Assembly (NCBI GenBank): GCA_963590855.1
Contig: CAVAQT010000012.1
Span: 10,105-74,104, forward strand
DNA: 64,000 bases
Direction: 5' to 3'
Source of the DNA: Ruminococcus_C sp963590855
GTDB lineage: Bacteria > Bacillota > Clostridia > Oscillospirales > Ruminococcaceae
The notes under the pieces were generated by a model. It was given only the letters and a program-made list of their open reading frames with translations. It made no database searches and was not told the DNA's origin. The stretch's first letter is position 1. Every line of letters starts with the position of its first letter. The position numbers were made by a program, and so were the translations under genes. Shown here one piece after another: positions 52,817 to 61,110 of this stretch.

Positions 52817-54070
52817 ATGAGTCTAAAACTGTTTGAAGTGGCAGGGACGCATATTTTCAGCATGTCTGCCATTGTCATGGTCTTGTTCTTCGTCTTTGCG
52901 ATCATCGTCGTAGGCTATCTGCTGGGCAAGATCAACATCAAGGGCGTTTCTCTGGGAACGGCAGCGATCTTCCTGGTCGCACTGGTCGTAGGACACTTCA
53001 AGGGCGTTGCCTTTGGAGAAAACGGCATCGCCGCTTGGATCGCAGACGTTGAGGCACAGGATGCCGTCAACTTCTATTTCAAGTTGATCCAGAGCTTCGG
53101 TCTGATCCTGTTCGTCACCTCCGTCGGTCTGATCGCAGGCCCGACTTTCTTTAAGAACCTGAAGAAAAACGCAAAGTCCTATGTTCTGCTGGGTGCAGTC
53201 ATCATCGCTGCCGGCGCAGGCGTCTGTGCACTTATCACGTTGCTGGTTCCGGGCATGAACTCCGCTATGAGCGTTGGTCTGCTGTCCGGCGCGCTGACTA
53301 GTACCCCGGCATTTGCCGCAGCGCAGGAAGCCATCGGCGAAAGCAGCCCGGTATTCAAGGAGATTGCGGTCGGTCACGCAGTAGCATATCCGTTCGGCGT
53401 TATCGGCGTTGTTCTGTTCGTACAGATCGTCCCGAAGGTGCTGAAAGCAAACATGACAGAAGAGCGTGCAAAACTGGCTTCGGTAGACTCCGGAGAAGAA
53501 AGTCCGCTGAAGCAGAAAAAGCTGTTTGAAATGGATAAGTTCGGCCTGGGCGCATTCGCACTGACGGTTCTGACCGGCGCGATCCTGGGATGCATCAACA
53601 TTCCTCTCGGCGCAGGCTCGTTCAACCTGGGCACTACCGGCGGCCCGCTGATTATGGGTCTGGTCTTTGGTCACTTCGGCAGAATCGGCAAGCTGAGCAT
53701 GAAGGTCAACAAGCACCTCCTGGAGGTATTCCAGGAATGGGGACTGGTTCTGTTCCTCATCGGTGCCGGCGTGGACGGCGGTGCCGGATTTGTACAGACA
53801 CTGGAAAAGTACGGCCCGCTGCTGTTCCTGTGGGGCGCACTGATGACCACCATCCCGCTGTTCATCGGCTTCTTCCTGGCGAAGAAGGTTCTGAAGCTGA
53901 GCCTGTTCAACAACCTGGGCTCTATCACCGGCGGTATGACCAGTACACCGGCTCTGGGCGCACTCATCAATACCAGCGGTACACCGAATGTGGCAAGCGC
54001 TTATGCTGCAACATATCCCATCGCCCTGGTTCTGGTGGTTCTGGCTTCTCAGTTCCTGACCTATCTTTAA
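52817..54070 (+). CDS. AspT/YidE/YbjL-family membrane transporter
   Basis: A 417-residue polytopic protein with about ten or eleven transmembrane segments and the duplicated family motif: GALTSTPAFAAAQEAI near residue 160 and GGMTSTPALGALI near residue 375. The family includes the aspartate:alanine exchanger AspT. Unlike AspT and YidE, which carry TrkA-C (RCK) domains in the central loop, this one has only a short polar loop (about residues 210-240). Substrate unknown; an amino acid or carboxylate is plausible. AAGGAGAGG precedes the ATG. Confidence 0.83.
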   Translation: MSLKLFEVAGTHIFSMSAIVMVLFFVFAIIVVGYLLGKINIKGVSLGTAAIFLVALVVGHFKGVAFGENGIAAWIADVEAQDAVNFYFKLIQSFGLILFVTSVGLIAGPTFFKNLKKNAKSYVLLGAVIIAAGAGVCALITLLVPGMNSAMSVGLLSGALTSTPAFAAAQEAIGESSPVFKEIAVGHAVAYPFGVIGVVLFVQIVPKVLKANMTEERAKLASVDSGEESPLKQKKLFEMDKFGLGAFALTVLTGAILGCINIPLGAGSFNLGTTGGPLIMGLVFGHFGRIGKLSMKVNKHLLEVFQEWGLVLFLIGAGVDGGAGFVQTLEKYGPLLFLWGALMTTIPLFIGFFLAKKVLKLSLFNNLGSITGGMTSTPALGALINTSGTPNVASAYAATYPIALVLVVLASQFLTYL

Positions 54071-54131
54071 TTGTATGATCCGCCTGACGAGTACAGTATG
54101 CGTGTAAACCGTACCAACAGGCTCTGATAGC

Positions 54132-54170
54132 AAAAAGTCCGCACCAAAGGCTCTCCGGTGCGGACTTTTT
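54132..54170. terminator. Bidirectional terminator between transporter and rpmB
   Basis: AAAAAGTCCGCACC and its complement around an 11-nt loop, with T5 on the plus strand and T5 on the minus strand, between converging genes. Confidence 0.88.
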
Positions 54171-54264
54171 CTATTTGTATTTCGTTGTTAAAACGAAAAG
54201 CCGGCACCCACAGCATATGCCGCAGATCCCGGTTTACTTTCCTATTCAGCTGTCAGACAGTGCC

Positions 54265-54450
54265 TTACGCGCGCTCGATCTTGCCGGAACGCAGGCATCT
54301 GGAGCAAACGTACACATGACAAGGAGTACCCTTTACAATCGCTTTTACACGCTTTACGTTCGGCTTCCATGTTCTGTTAGACCGTCTGTGGGAGTGAGAT
54401 ACCTTGATACCGAAAGTAACACCCTTTCCGCAAACTTCACACTTTGCCAT
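54265..54450 (-). CDS. rpmB: 50S ribosomal protein L28
   Basis: A 61-residue ribosomal protein. MAKCEVCGKGVTFGIKVSHS and the second pair CSRCLRSG give a four-Cys (CxxC...CxxC) zinc-binding form. A good ribosome site precedes the ATG; the longer frame upstream lies in the leader. It is monocistronic. Confidence 0.96.
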   Translation of the reverse strand: MAKCEVCGKGVTFGIKVSHSHRRSNRTWKPNVKRVKAIVKGTPCHVYVCSRCLRSGKIERA

Positions 54451-54528
54451 TCTACTGCACCTCCTCATCCTAACATTGCATGCCAACCGCTGTCCCGAAG
54501 GTATAGCAGTCCGCAAACTAACATATCT

Positions 54529-54557
54529 ATTTTATCAAATTTCGGGACAAAATGCAA
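54529..54557 (-). promoter_or_regulatory. Predicted promoter of rpmB
   Basis: Minus-strand TTGCAT, 17-bp spacer, TAAAAT, about 80 nt before the rpmB ATG. The interval 54558-54749 is AT-rich and without a supported gene. Confidence 0.65.
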
Positions 54558-54749
54558 GCTTTTTTTCGGATTCTTTCAGATATTTTTTTGAACCGTTATT
54601 TTTCTTTGATATCACAGCTGAAATATAATATTCAAACCAGTTTCAAATCAAAAGCTTAACATTTCAAAGCACCAGTGAAGATGCGTCTCCGGATTTTTCG
54701 GCAAACCACCGCGAATCTTGTAAAATTTATCCCATCAGGCAAAATACAC

Positions 54750-54778
54750 TTGAAATTTTCGGGAAAACCATGTATAAT
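54750..54778 (+). promoter_or_regulatory. Predicted promoter of the site-2 protease-to-metA operon
   Basis: TTGAAA, 17-bp spacer, TATAAT, start near 54785, about 43 nt before the first ATG. Confidence 0.75.
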
Positions 54779-54827
54779 AAAAGGAACACACATTTATGAC
54801 CTGCACCATTATAGAAAGGAAGCAGCT

Positions 54828-55505
54828 ATGGGAATCTTCAACAGTTTTCTGAATCTGAACCGCTATGAGATCCTCGCCAGGATCGTAATTATATTATTGG
54901 TACTGCCTCTTCACGAGTTTGCGCACGGCTGGGTGGCGCGAAAGTGCGGCGATGATACCGCCGAAGCTGCCGGACGGCTGACGCTGAACCCACTGGCACA
55001 TGTAGATCCTTTCGGCGCAGTGCTGCTTCTGCTCACCGGATTCGGCTGGGCAAAGCCGGTGCCCATTAACCCGGCACGGATGAACCATCCCCGAAAGGGC
55101 ATTATCTGGACATCTCTCGCCGGGCCGCTGTCCAATCTGTTGGCAGCACTGGTGGGTGTGATCCTCATGCAGATCGTTTTTCCGTTTTATGCCGTCAGCG
55201 ATACAGCGATCCTGACCGGTGTGTACATGCTTTTGTACTGGTTTGTGTCGATCAACATTTCTCTGGCAGTGTTCAACCTGATCCCTGTGCCGCCGCTGGA
55301 CGGTTCTAAGGTACTGATGATGCTGCTCCCCTATCGTCAGGGCGCATGGATGGAGCGCCATCAGCAGCAGCTCTCTCTGGTGCTGTGGATTCTGATCCTG
55401 GTGGGCGTACTGAGCATTCCGCTGAGCTTTCTCTCCCGTTGGATCATGCACTTCTTTGTGTGGGCGACCCAGTGGATCGGCACACTGGTGCAGATGGTAA
55501 TGTGA
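54828..55505 (+). CDS. Site-2 protease family (M50) membrane metalloprotease
   Basis: A 225-residue intramembrane zinc protease of the short M50 group. The zinc motif HEFAH is at about residues 28-32 in the first membrane segment, and the third ligand is in NLIPVPPLDGSK (about 150-160). About six hydrophobic segments. This gene type commonly precedes scpA in Clostridia; its substrate is unknown. AAGGAAG precedes the ATG. Confidence 0.92.
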   Translation: MGIFNSFLNLNRYEILARIVIILLVLPLHEFAHGWVARKCGDDTAEAAGRLTLNPLAHVDPFGAVLLLLTGFGWAKPVPINPARMNHPRKGIIWTSLAGPLSNLLAALVGVILMQIVFPFYAVSDTAILTGVYMLLYWFVSINISLAVFNLIPVPPLDGSKVLMMLLPYRQGAWMERHQQQLSLVLWILILVGVLSIPLSFLSRWIMHFFVWATQWIGTLVQMVM

Positions 55506-55509
55506 TCTT

Positions 55510-56265
55510 ATGCAGAAGATCTCGTTTAAGCTGGAAGTCTTTGAAGGGCCGATGGATCTGCTCCTGAGCCTGATCTCCAAGCACAAGCTGAACATCTATG
55601 ACATTGAGATCTCCAGCCTGCTGGAACAATATCTGGCGTATCTGGATCAGTGCCGGGAACAGGATCTGGAACTTGCCGGAGAGTTTCTGGAAATGGCGGC
55701 GCGGCTGATCTACATTAAAACGGCATCCCTTCTGCCCCGGCCGGAGGAAGCGCAAAAAGAAAAGCAGGCACTCCAGGGGGCTCTGATCGAGTATGCCCTC
55801 TGCAAACAGGCGGCACAGGTATTGGCACAGCGCTATGTGGGCGGTCAGATCTTCACCCGAAAGCCCATGGAGATCGAAGTCTCCGCCGCCTATCCCCTGA
55901 CGCATCTCCCCTTCGTCCTGCTGGAAGCATGGAACGCCATGGGACAAAAACGGTTTACACCTCAGGATCATGCACGGGATCGACTGCAGCGGGTGGTCAC
56001 CCGTCCGGTGGTCTCGGTTATGTCCAAGGTAGTCTATGTCATGCGCAAGGTATATCATGACGAGCATGTCTACCTGGGCGCGCTGTATGCGGACATTCGG
56101 GAACGCTCTGCGCGGGTGGCACTGTTCCTGGCGGTTTTGGAGCTGACCAAACACGGCAGGATCGGCATCAGCGACGATGGCACCTATCTCTATCGCCGCA
56201 CCGACCGCCGCAAGCGGCATAATGCGGAAACAGAAACGGAAGCGGATTCTGCCGTTATGGTATGA
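55510..56265 (+). CDS. scpA: Segregation and condensation protein A
   Basis: Kleisin subunit of the SMC-ScpAB condensin. The 251 residues start MQKISFKLEVFEGPMDLLL, the conserved SMC-contacting N-terminal domain, and end in a winged-helix region with VALFLAVLELTKHGRI. It is 4 nt from the protease gene with little ribosome site of its own, so it is probably coupled. Confidence 0.95.
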   Translation: MQKISFKLEVFEGPMDLLLSLISKHKLNIYDIEISSLLEQYLAYLDQCREQDLELAGEFLEMAARLIYIKTASLLPRPEEAQKEKQALQGALIEYALCKQAAQVLAQRYVGGQIFTRKPMEIEVSAAYPLTHLPFVLLEAWNAMGQKRFTPQDHARDRLQRVVTRPVVSVMSKVVYVMRKVYHDEHVYLGALYADIRERSARVALFLAVLELTKHGRIGISDDGTYLYRRTDRRKRHNAETETEADSAVMV

Positions 56266-56288
56266 ATCCGGAGAATCGGGGAATGATA

Positions 56289-56861
56289 ATGGAAAGAAAC
56301 ACCAGAACACCGCTTTGCCTGATGGTGGAAGCGGTTCTGTTTGCCAGCGGCGAGCCGATCACCGTCTCCCGGCTGGCACAGGCGTGCGAATCGCCGGAAT
56401 CCGCGGTGCTGACCGCCTTAAAACAGCTCTCTGCCTGGTATGACAAGCAGAAGAGTGCGATCTGTGTACAGCAGCTGGGAGACAGCTGGCAGATGTGCAC
56501 CCATCCGGCTTATGCTACCGTCATTCAGCGCGCCATAGAGACCAAAAAGGCTACGCCCCTTTCTGCGGCTGCCATGGAGGTGCTTACTATTGTGGCATAC
56601 AACCAGCCGGTGAGCAAAAGCTTTGTGGAGCATGTCCGCGGCGTGGACAGCAGCTCTGTGGTAAACACGCTGGTGGAAAAGGAACTGCTCACCGAAGCCG
56701 GACGGCTGGACGTACCGGGAAAGCCCATCGCCTATGCCACAACGCCCCACTTTCTGCGCTGTTTCGGGCTGCAGTCCCTGGACGAGCTGCCGCCGCTTCC
56801 GGTATCCGCCGTGCCCCAGGAAGCAGAGACGGAGAACGAAGAGACGAGCGAAAATGCATAA
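56289..56861 (+). CDS. scpB: Segregation and condensation protein B
   Basis: Partner of ScpA in the condensin complex; a 190-residue tandem winged-helix protein. LMVEAVLFASGEPITVSRLA and MEVLTIVAYNQPVSKSFVEHVRGVDS (shown in part) are typical. The start taken is the ATG 8 nt after CGGGG; an in-frame ATG at 56262 that overlaps the scpA stop (ATGA) has no ribosome site and would add nine residues. Confidence 0.94.
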   Translation: MERNTRTPLCLMVEAVLFASGEPITVSRLAQACESPESAVLTALKQLSAWYDKQKSAICVQQLGDSWQMCTHPAYATVIQRAIETKKATPLSAAAMEVLTIVAYNQPVSKSFVEHVRGVDSSSVVNTLVEKELLTEAGRLDVPGKPIAYATTPHFLRCFGLQSLDELPPLPVSAVPQEAETENEETSENA

Positions 56862-56882
56862 CCGGGAGGAGGCGCGTGTCCC

Positions 56883-57542
56883 ATGATCGGATGGCTCATT
56901 GTACTGGGGATCCTGGCGCTTCTTCTGGGGCTGCTGCTGTCACCGCTGGTATTTACACTGGACTATGACGATCCCAGAGATCGCTTTTTCTGGCGGCTGT
57001 CCTGGCTGGGCATTTCGCTGATCTCCAGTGAAAACAAAGGAATATTCCGGAAGCGATCCGGGACATCTCCCAAAAAGAAAAAAACAAAGGCCAAAGAAAA
57101 GAAAGCGCCAGAAAATGCAGAACAGTCCGGGCGAAAGCGCCGCTGGGATATGATACAGAGCAGTCTGTCCATTTTGCCGAAGCCGCTGCGCCTGCTCTGG
57201 AAGGGTCTGTCCATCCGGCATCTGGTCATTGGTGCACAGGTGGGCAGATTTGACGCCCGGGAGTGTGCACTGGCATACGGCGCTGTAAACGGACTGGTAT
57301 ACGCCGCGGTGGGGCTGCTGGGCAGCGCCATGCGCATTCAGGCAGACCAGATCACCGTACAGTGCGCCTTTGGACAGGAACGCACCCGATGGGTGATCCG
57401 TGGAAAGCTGCACTTCTGTCTGCTGTCCGGCATTCTGGCACTGGGCAGCTTTGCCATAGGATATGTGATGCAGAAAAGCCGGCAGGAGCATGCCGGAGAA
57501 GCAGCGGCAGCCGCGGAAAAAGAACACGCAGCTGCCCGATAA
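56883..57542 (+). CDS. DUF2953-family membrane protein
   Basis: A 219-residue protein with an N-terminal transmembrane segment (about residues 3-22), a very Lys-rich loop (about 52-82), and two more hydrophobic stretches near residues 138 and 180. Position between scpB and gerW identifies it with the DUF2953 family common in spore-forming Firmicutes. Function unknown. Confidence 0.82.
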   Translation: MIGWLIVLGILALLLGLLLSPLVFTLDYDDPRDRFFWRLSWLGISLISSENKGIFRKRSGTSPKKKKTKAKEKKAPENAEQSGRKRRWDMIQSSLSILPKPLRLLWKGLSIRHLVIGAQVGRFDARECALAYGAVNGLVYAAVGLLGSAMRIQADQITVQCAFGQERTRWVIRGKLHFCLLSGILALGSFAIGYVMQKSRQEHAGEAAAAAEKEHAAAR

Positions 57543-57557
57543 AACAGGAGGTAAACA

Positions 57558-57965
57558 ATGCAGGAAAAGAAACCCATTCAGGATCTCATGGGCATTACCA
57601 TGGAAAAAATGCGGGAGATGGTGGATGTACAGACCATCATCGGCGACCCCATCGTCGTTTCGGACAAGGTGACCATTGTACCGGTATCCAAGGTCTCCTA
57701 CGGCTTTGCTTCCGGCGGCTCTGATCTGCCTGTCAAGACCAATCCGAAAGATCTCTTCGGCGGCGGCGCAGGCGCAGGCGTATCCATTCAGCCGGTGGCA
57801 TTCCTGGTGGTACAGGAGGACGGCGTCCGTCTGCTGCAAATGGACGAGGGCAGCGACGCACTGTCCAGCGCCATTCGCTCTGTCCCGGAGGTAGTCGATC
57901 GTCTGGGCAGCATCTTCAAGAAGGACAAAAAAGACGGCGAAGCGCCGGAACAGGAAGAAGCGTAA
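57558..57965 (+). CDS. gerW: GerW (YtfJ) family sporulation protein
   Basis: A 135-residue protein of the GerW/YtfJ family, needed for spore germination in B. subtilis. It contains DVQTIIGDPIVVSDKVTIVP and KVSYGFASGGSD, the family core, a Gly-rich loop (LFGGGAGAG) and a charged tail. AGGAGG precedes the ATG. Its neighbour dacF-type gene is also sporulation-linked in relatives. Confidence 0.93.
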   Translation: MQEKKPIQDLMGITMEKMREMVDVQTIIGDPIVVSDKVTIVPVSKVSYGFASGGSDLPVKTNPKDLFGGGAGAGVSIQPVAFLVVQEDGVRLLQMDEGSDALSSAIRSVPEVVDRLGSIFKKDKKDGEAPEQEEA

Positions 57966-58034
57966 TCCACAGCACTTCGCATGAAGCCGTCCTGTCCCAC
58001 ATACACTATACCAAAAAACAGGAGGGATTCGTGT

Positions 58035-59189
58035 ATGTGCAAAAGGATCTTCAAGCGATGGGTCGGCGGCATTCTGGCAGTTTGTCTGGCGGTCACCGGT
58101 CTCCCGGCATGGGAGGCATCCGGGGCAGAACCGGCTGTTTCTGCGCAGTCCTGCATCTTAATGGAGGCTGTGACCGGAACGGTTCTGTACGAAAAGGCGG
58201 CATACCAGGAACGCCCCATGGCGAGCACCACCAAGATCATGACGACTCTGCTCTGTCTGGAAAGCGGCGATCTGGACACGGAATTTCCCGTGGACACAGA
58301 CGCCATCCATGTGGAGGGCTCTTCTATGGGACTGGTGGAGGGAGACATTGTGACCAAGCGCGCCCTCTGCTATGGCATGCTGCTGCCGTCGGGGAATGAC
58401 GCCGCCGGCGCTGCCGCAGTGAAGCTGGCAGGAAGCTATGCCGCCTTTGCGGAACAAATGAACCAGAAGGCGGCGCAGCTGGGTATGACGCAGACACACT
58501 TTGTGACTCCCTCCGGGCTGCACGACGAAGCGCACTATTCCACCGCCTATGACATGGCGCTGCTGACGGCGGCGGCGCTGCAAAATGAAACCTTTCGGGA
58601 AATCTGCAGCCAGCCGTCCGCACAGGTCTGCTTCGGGAATCCGCCCTATGAACGGTGGCTGACCAACTCCAATAAGCTGCTCACCATGGATGAGACTGTG
58701 ATCGGTGTCAAGACCGGATTCACCGACGAGGCGGGGCGCTGTCTGGTGTCTGCCTGTGTCCGAAACGGCATCACACTGATCTGCGTGACGCTGAACGACC
58801 GGAACGACTGGCAGGATCACGAGCAGCTGTATGACTACGGCTTCGGTCAGCTTGTCCCTACGGAGCTTGCCTTCCCCACAGACTGGAGCGTCCCGGTAGT
58901 TGGCGGCGAAGCCGACCGGATCGCCGCAGCACCGGCAGAAGCATGTGTCATGGGCACGAAAGACGGCACTGCACCGGAACTGGAGTTTCAGCTGGAGACC
59001 GCACCGTTTCTCTATGCGCCGGTGACCGCCGGACAGGAGATCGGCACCTGGAAAGCCATGCAGGACGGCAGGATTGCCGCACAGGGGACACTTTGCGCCA
59101 AAGCATCCGTCCCCTATCAACCAAAACCATCCGCAGCGCCGAAGCCGCAGCACTGGTGGCAGCGGCTGCTGCAAAAGATAACATCATAA
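58035..59189 (+). CDS. dacF: D-alanyl-D-alanine carboxypeptidase (DacF type, S11)
   Basis: A 384-residue exported penicillin-binding protein with a signal peptide (GGILAVCLAVTGLPAWEASG) and all three active-site boxes: S-T-T-K near residue 64, S-G-N near 118 and K-T-G near 226. A C-terminal beta domain and a Pro/Lys-rich, Trp-containing end (about 365-384) suggest a membrane-associating tail. GGAGGG lies about 8 nt before the ATG. The context gerW-dacF points to a role in spore cortex or general wall trimming. Confidence 0.92.
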   Translation: MCKRIFKRWVGGILAVCLAVTGLPAWEASGAEPAVSAQSCILMEAVTGTVLYEKAAYQERPMASTTKIMTTLLCLESGDLDTEFPVDTDAIHVEGSSMGLVEGDIVTKRALCYGMLLPSGNDAAGAAAVKLAGSYAAFAEQMNQKAAQLGMTQTHFVTPSGLHDEAHYSTAYDMALLTAAALQNETFREICSQPSAQVCFGNPPYERWLTNSNKLLTMDETVIGVKTGFTDEAGRCLVSACVRNGITLICVTLNDRNDWQDHEQLYDYGFGQLVPTELAFPTDWSVPVVGGEADRIAAAPAEACVMGTKDGTAPELEFQLETAPFLYAPVTAGQEIGTWKAMQDGRIAAQGTLCAKASVPYQPKPSAAPKPQHWWQRLLQKITS

Positions 59190-59245
59190 GCCGCACAGCG
59201 CATGCGCTTTGTGCGGAAGTTCCATAAAAAGGAGTCGAACAGGAA

Positions 59246-60007
59246 GTGGAAAAAATAAGAATCCAAAAACTGCTGGCTGATGCCGGCTATTGTTCCCGGC
59301 GGCAGGCAGAACAGCTGATCTCCGCCGGAAAGATCAAGCTGAACGGTCACCCGGTCAAGCTTGGCGACAAGGCAACTCTGGCAGACCTCATCACCGTAAA
59401 CGGCGAGCGGGTCTATCTGCCGCGCAAAAAGCAGTATCGCTACCTGATGCTGTATAAGCCCCGGGGTTATGTCACCACCACCTCTGATGAGCTGAACCGT
59501 CGCTGTGTCATGGACTTGTTGGAGGATGTCGAGGAGCGTGTCTATCCCGTAGGCCGACTGGACAAGGACTCAGAGGGACTGCTGCTGCTGACCAACGACG
59601 GCAACTTTGCCAACGGCATCATGCACCCCAGCCGTCATATCAGCAAGACCTATCGCGTTACAGTTCGTCCGGATGTGACCGAAGAGCAGCTGATCCGGTT
59701 GTCAAGCAGCATGGAACTGGACGGCAAAATGACACAGCCGGCAACCGTTGTAGTAAAGACCAAAGAGCCGGGACGGGTGGTATTGCTTATGACCATCCAC
59801 GAGGGCAAGAACCGCCAGATCCGCCGCATGTGCGAATCTGTCGGACTAGAAGTCGCTCGTCTGCGCCGCACCAGCATCGGGCCGCTGAAGCTGGGCATGC
59901 TGAAACCAGGTACTTATCGAGATCTCACCGCAGAAGAGCTGCGCGCCATCCGCAACGCCATCGGTGCAGGCGAATCGACTGCATCGGCAAAGGGCAAGCG
60001 GCGATAA
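59246..60007 (+). CDS. rluB: 23S rRNA pseudouridine synthase RluB/RsuA family
   Basis: A 253-residue enzyme with an N-terminal S4 RNA-binding domain (about residues 1-60, SRRQAEQLISAGKIKLNG) and the RsuA-type catalytic domain, with GRLDKDSEGLLLLTNDG near 102 holding the catalytic Asp, and HEGKNRQIRRMCESVG. GTG start 11 nt after AAGGAG. RluB normally acts on 23S U2605. Confidence 0.92.
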   Translation: MEKIRIQKLLADAGYCSRRQAEQLISAGKIKLNGHPVKLGDKATLADLITVNGERVYLPRKKQYRYLMLYKPRGYVTTTSDELNRRCVMDLLEDVEERVYPVGRLDKDSEGLLLLTNDGNFANGIMHPSRHISKTYRVTVRPDVTEEQLIRLSSSMELDGKMTQPATVVVKTKEPGRVVLLMTIHEGKNRQIRRMCESVGLEVARLRRTSIGPLKLGMLKPGTYRDLTAEELRAIRNAIGAGESTASAKGKRR

Positions 60008-60049
60008 ACACATCGTATATCCGAAACTTTCTGAGAGGAGGAACAGGCA

Positions 60050-60997
60050 ATGCCAATTTGTATTTCACCAAATCTTCCGGCGTTTCATATTCTGTCCGAG
60101 GAGAACATTTTTGTCATGGACAGCGACCGTGCCGCGCACCAGGACATCCGTCCCCTGCGCGTATTGGTGCTGAACCTGATGCCGAAAAAAATTGAAACGG
60201 AGTGTCAGTTCCTGCGGCTGCTCAGCAACACGCCCCTACAGGTCAGTGTGGAATTTCTGCACGTCTCCAGCCACATCAGCAAAAACACCTCCCAAAATCA
60301 TCTCGCCACATTCTACCGCACCTTTTCTGAGATCCAGGATCAATACTATGACGGCTGCATCATCACCGGCGCGCCGGTAGAGCATCTCAAGTTCGAGGAT
60401 GTGGATTATTGGAACGAGATCTGCACCATTATGGAGTGGACAAAGTCCCACGTCTTTTCCACCCTGCACATCTGCTGGGCAGCGCTGGCAGGGCTGTACT
60501 ACCACTTCGACATCCCGAAGTATGATCTGGCGCAGAAGATGTTCGGCGTCTTTCCGCAGCACGTCCTCGAACCGCACTGTCAGCTGCTCCGCGGATTCAA
60601 CGACGTATTCCACGCGCCGCACTCCCGCCATGCAGAAGTGCACCGGGAGGACATCGAGAAGGTAGAACAGCTGAAGATCCTGACAGAATCGCCGCTGTCC
60701 GGCGTGCACATTGTGGCAAACAAGAACGGCAGACAGTATTTCATTACCGGGCACTCAGAATACGACCGGGACACCTTAAAGGGCGAATATTTCCGGGACA
60801 AGGAAAAGGGCGCAGACATCGCGCTTCCCTATGACTATTTCCCGGACGACGATCCGACGAAAGAACCGCATTACAGCTGGGGATGCAGCGCCAATCTGCT
60901 GTTTTCCAACTGGCTGAACTACTGTGTCTATCAGCAGACACCTTATGATCTGACTGCCCTGGAGCTGTACAACTGGGGCTGGCAGGCAGGACTATAA
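60050..60997 (+). CDS. metA: Homoserine O-acetyltransferase (MetA family)
   Basis: Activates homoserine for methionine synthesis. The 315 residues keep the E. coli MetA numbering exactly: Cys142 in LHICWAAL, His235 and Glu237 in TGHSEY. Residue 111 is Glu (GAPVEH), the residue associated with acetyl-CoA rather than succinyl-CoA use in the family, so the product is probably O-acetylhomoserine despite the metA name. GAGGAGG precedes the ATG. It is the last gene of the operon. Confidence 0.94.
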   Translation: MPICISPNLPAFHILSEENIFVMDSDRAAHQDIRPLRVLVLNLMPKKIETECQFLRLLSNTPLQVSVEFLHVSSHISKNTSQNHLATFYRTFSEIQDQYYDGCIITGAPVEHLKFEDVDYWNEICTIMEWTKSHVFSTLHICWAALAGLYYHFDIPKYDLAQKMFGVFPQHVLEPHCQLLRGFNDVFHAPHSRHAEVHREDIEKVEQLKILTESPLSGVHIVANKNGRQYFITGHSEYDRDTLKGEYFRDKEKGADIALPYDYFPDDDPTKEPHYSWGCSANLLFSNWLNYCVYQQTPYDLTALELYNWGWQAGL

Positions 60998-61043
60998 CAG
61001 CACCGCACCACACTATCTTTGTCCAGTGCTGCACAAAAAAACA

Positions 61044-61088
61044 AAAAACCGCTGTATGATGCCGCGAGACGGTCATACAGCGGTTTTT
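61044..61088. terminator. Bidirectional terminator, copy 1 of a repeated hairpin
   Basis: AAAAACCGCTGTATGA and its perfect complement around a 13-nt loop with flanking A and T runs, between metA (plus) and mgtE (minus). Nearly the same sequence recurs at 62904-62948. Confidence 0.88.
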
Positions 61089-61110
61089 GAATTATATATG
61101 GCTTCTTATC

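Noticed and set aside
54675..54827. 51-codon extension of the site-2 protease
   Set aside because: It runs through the predicted promoter and lacks similarity to the family.
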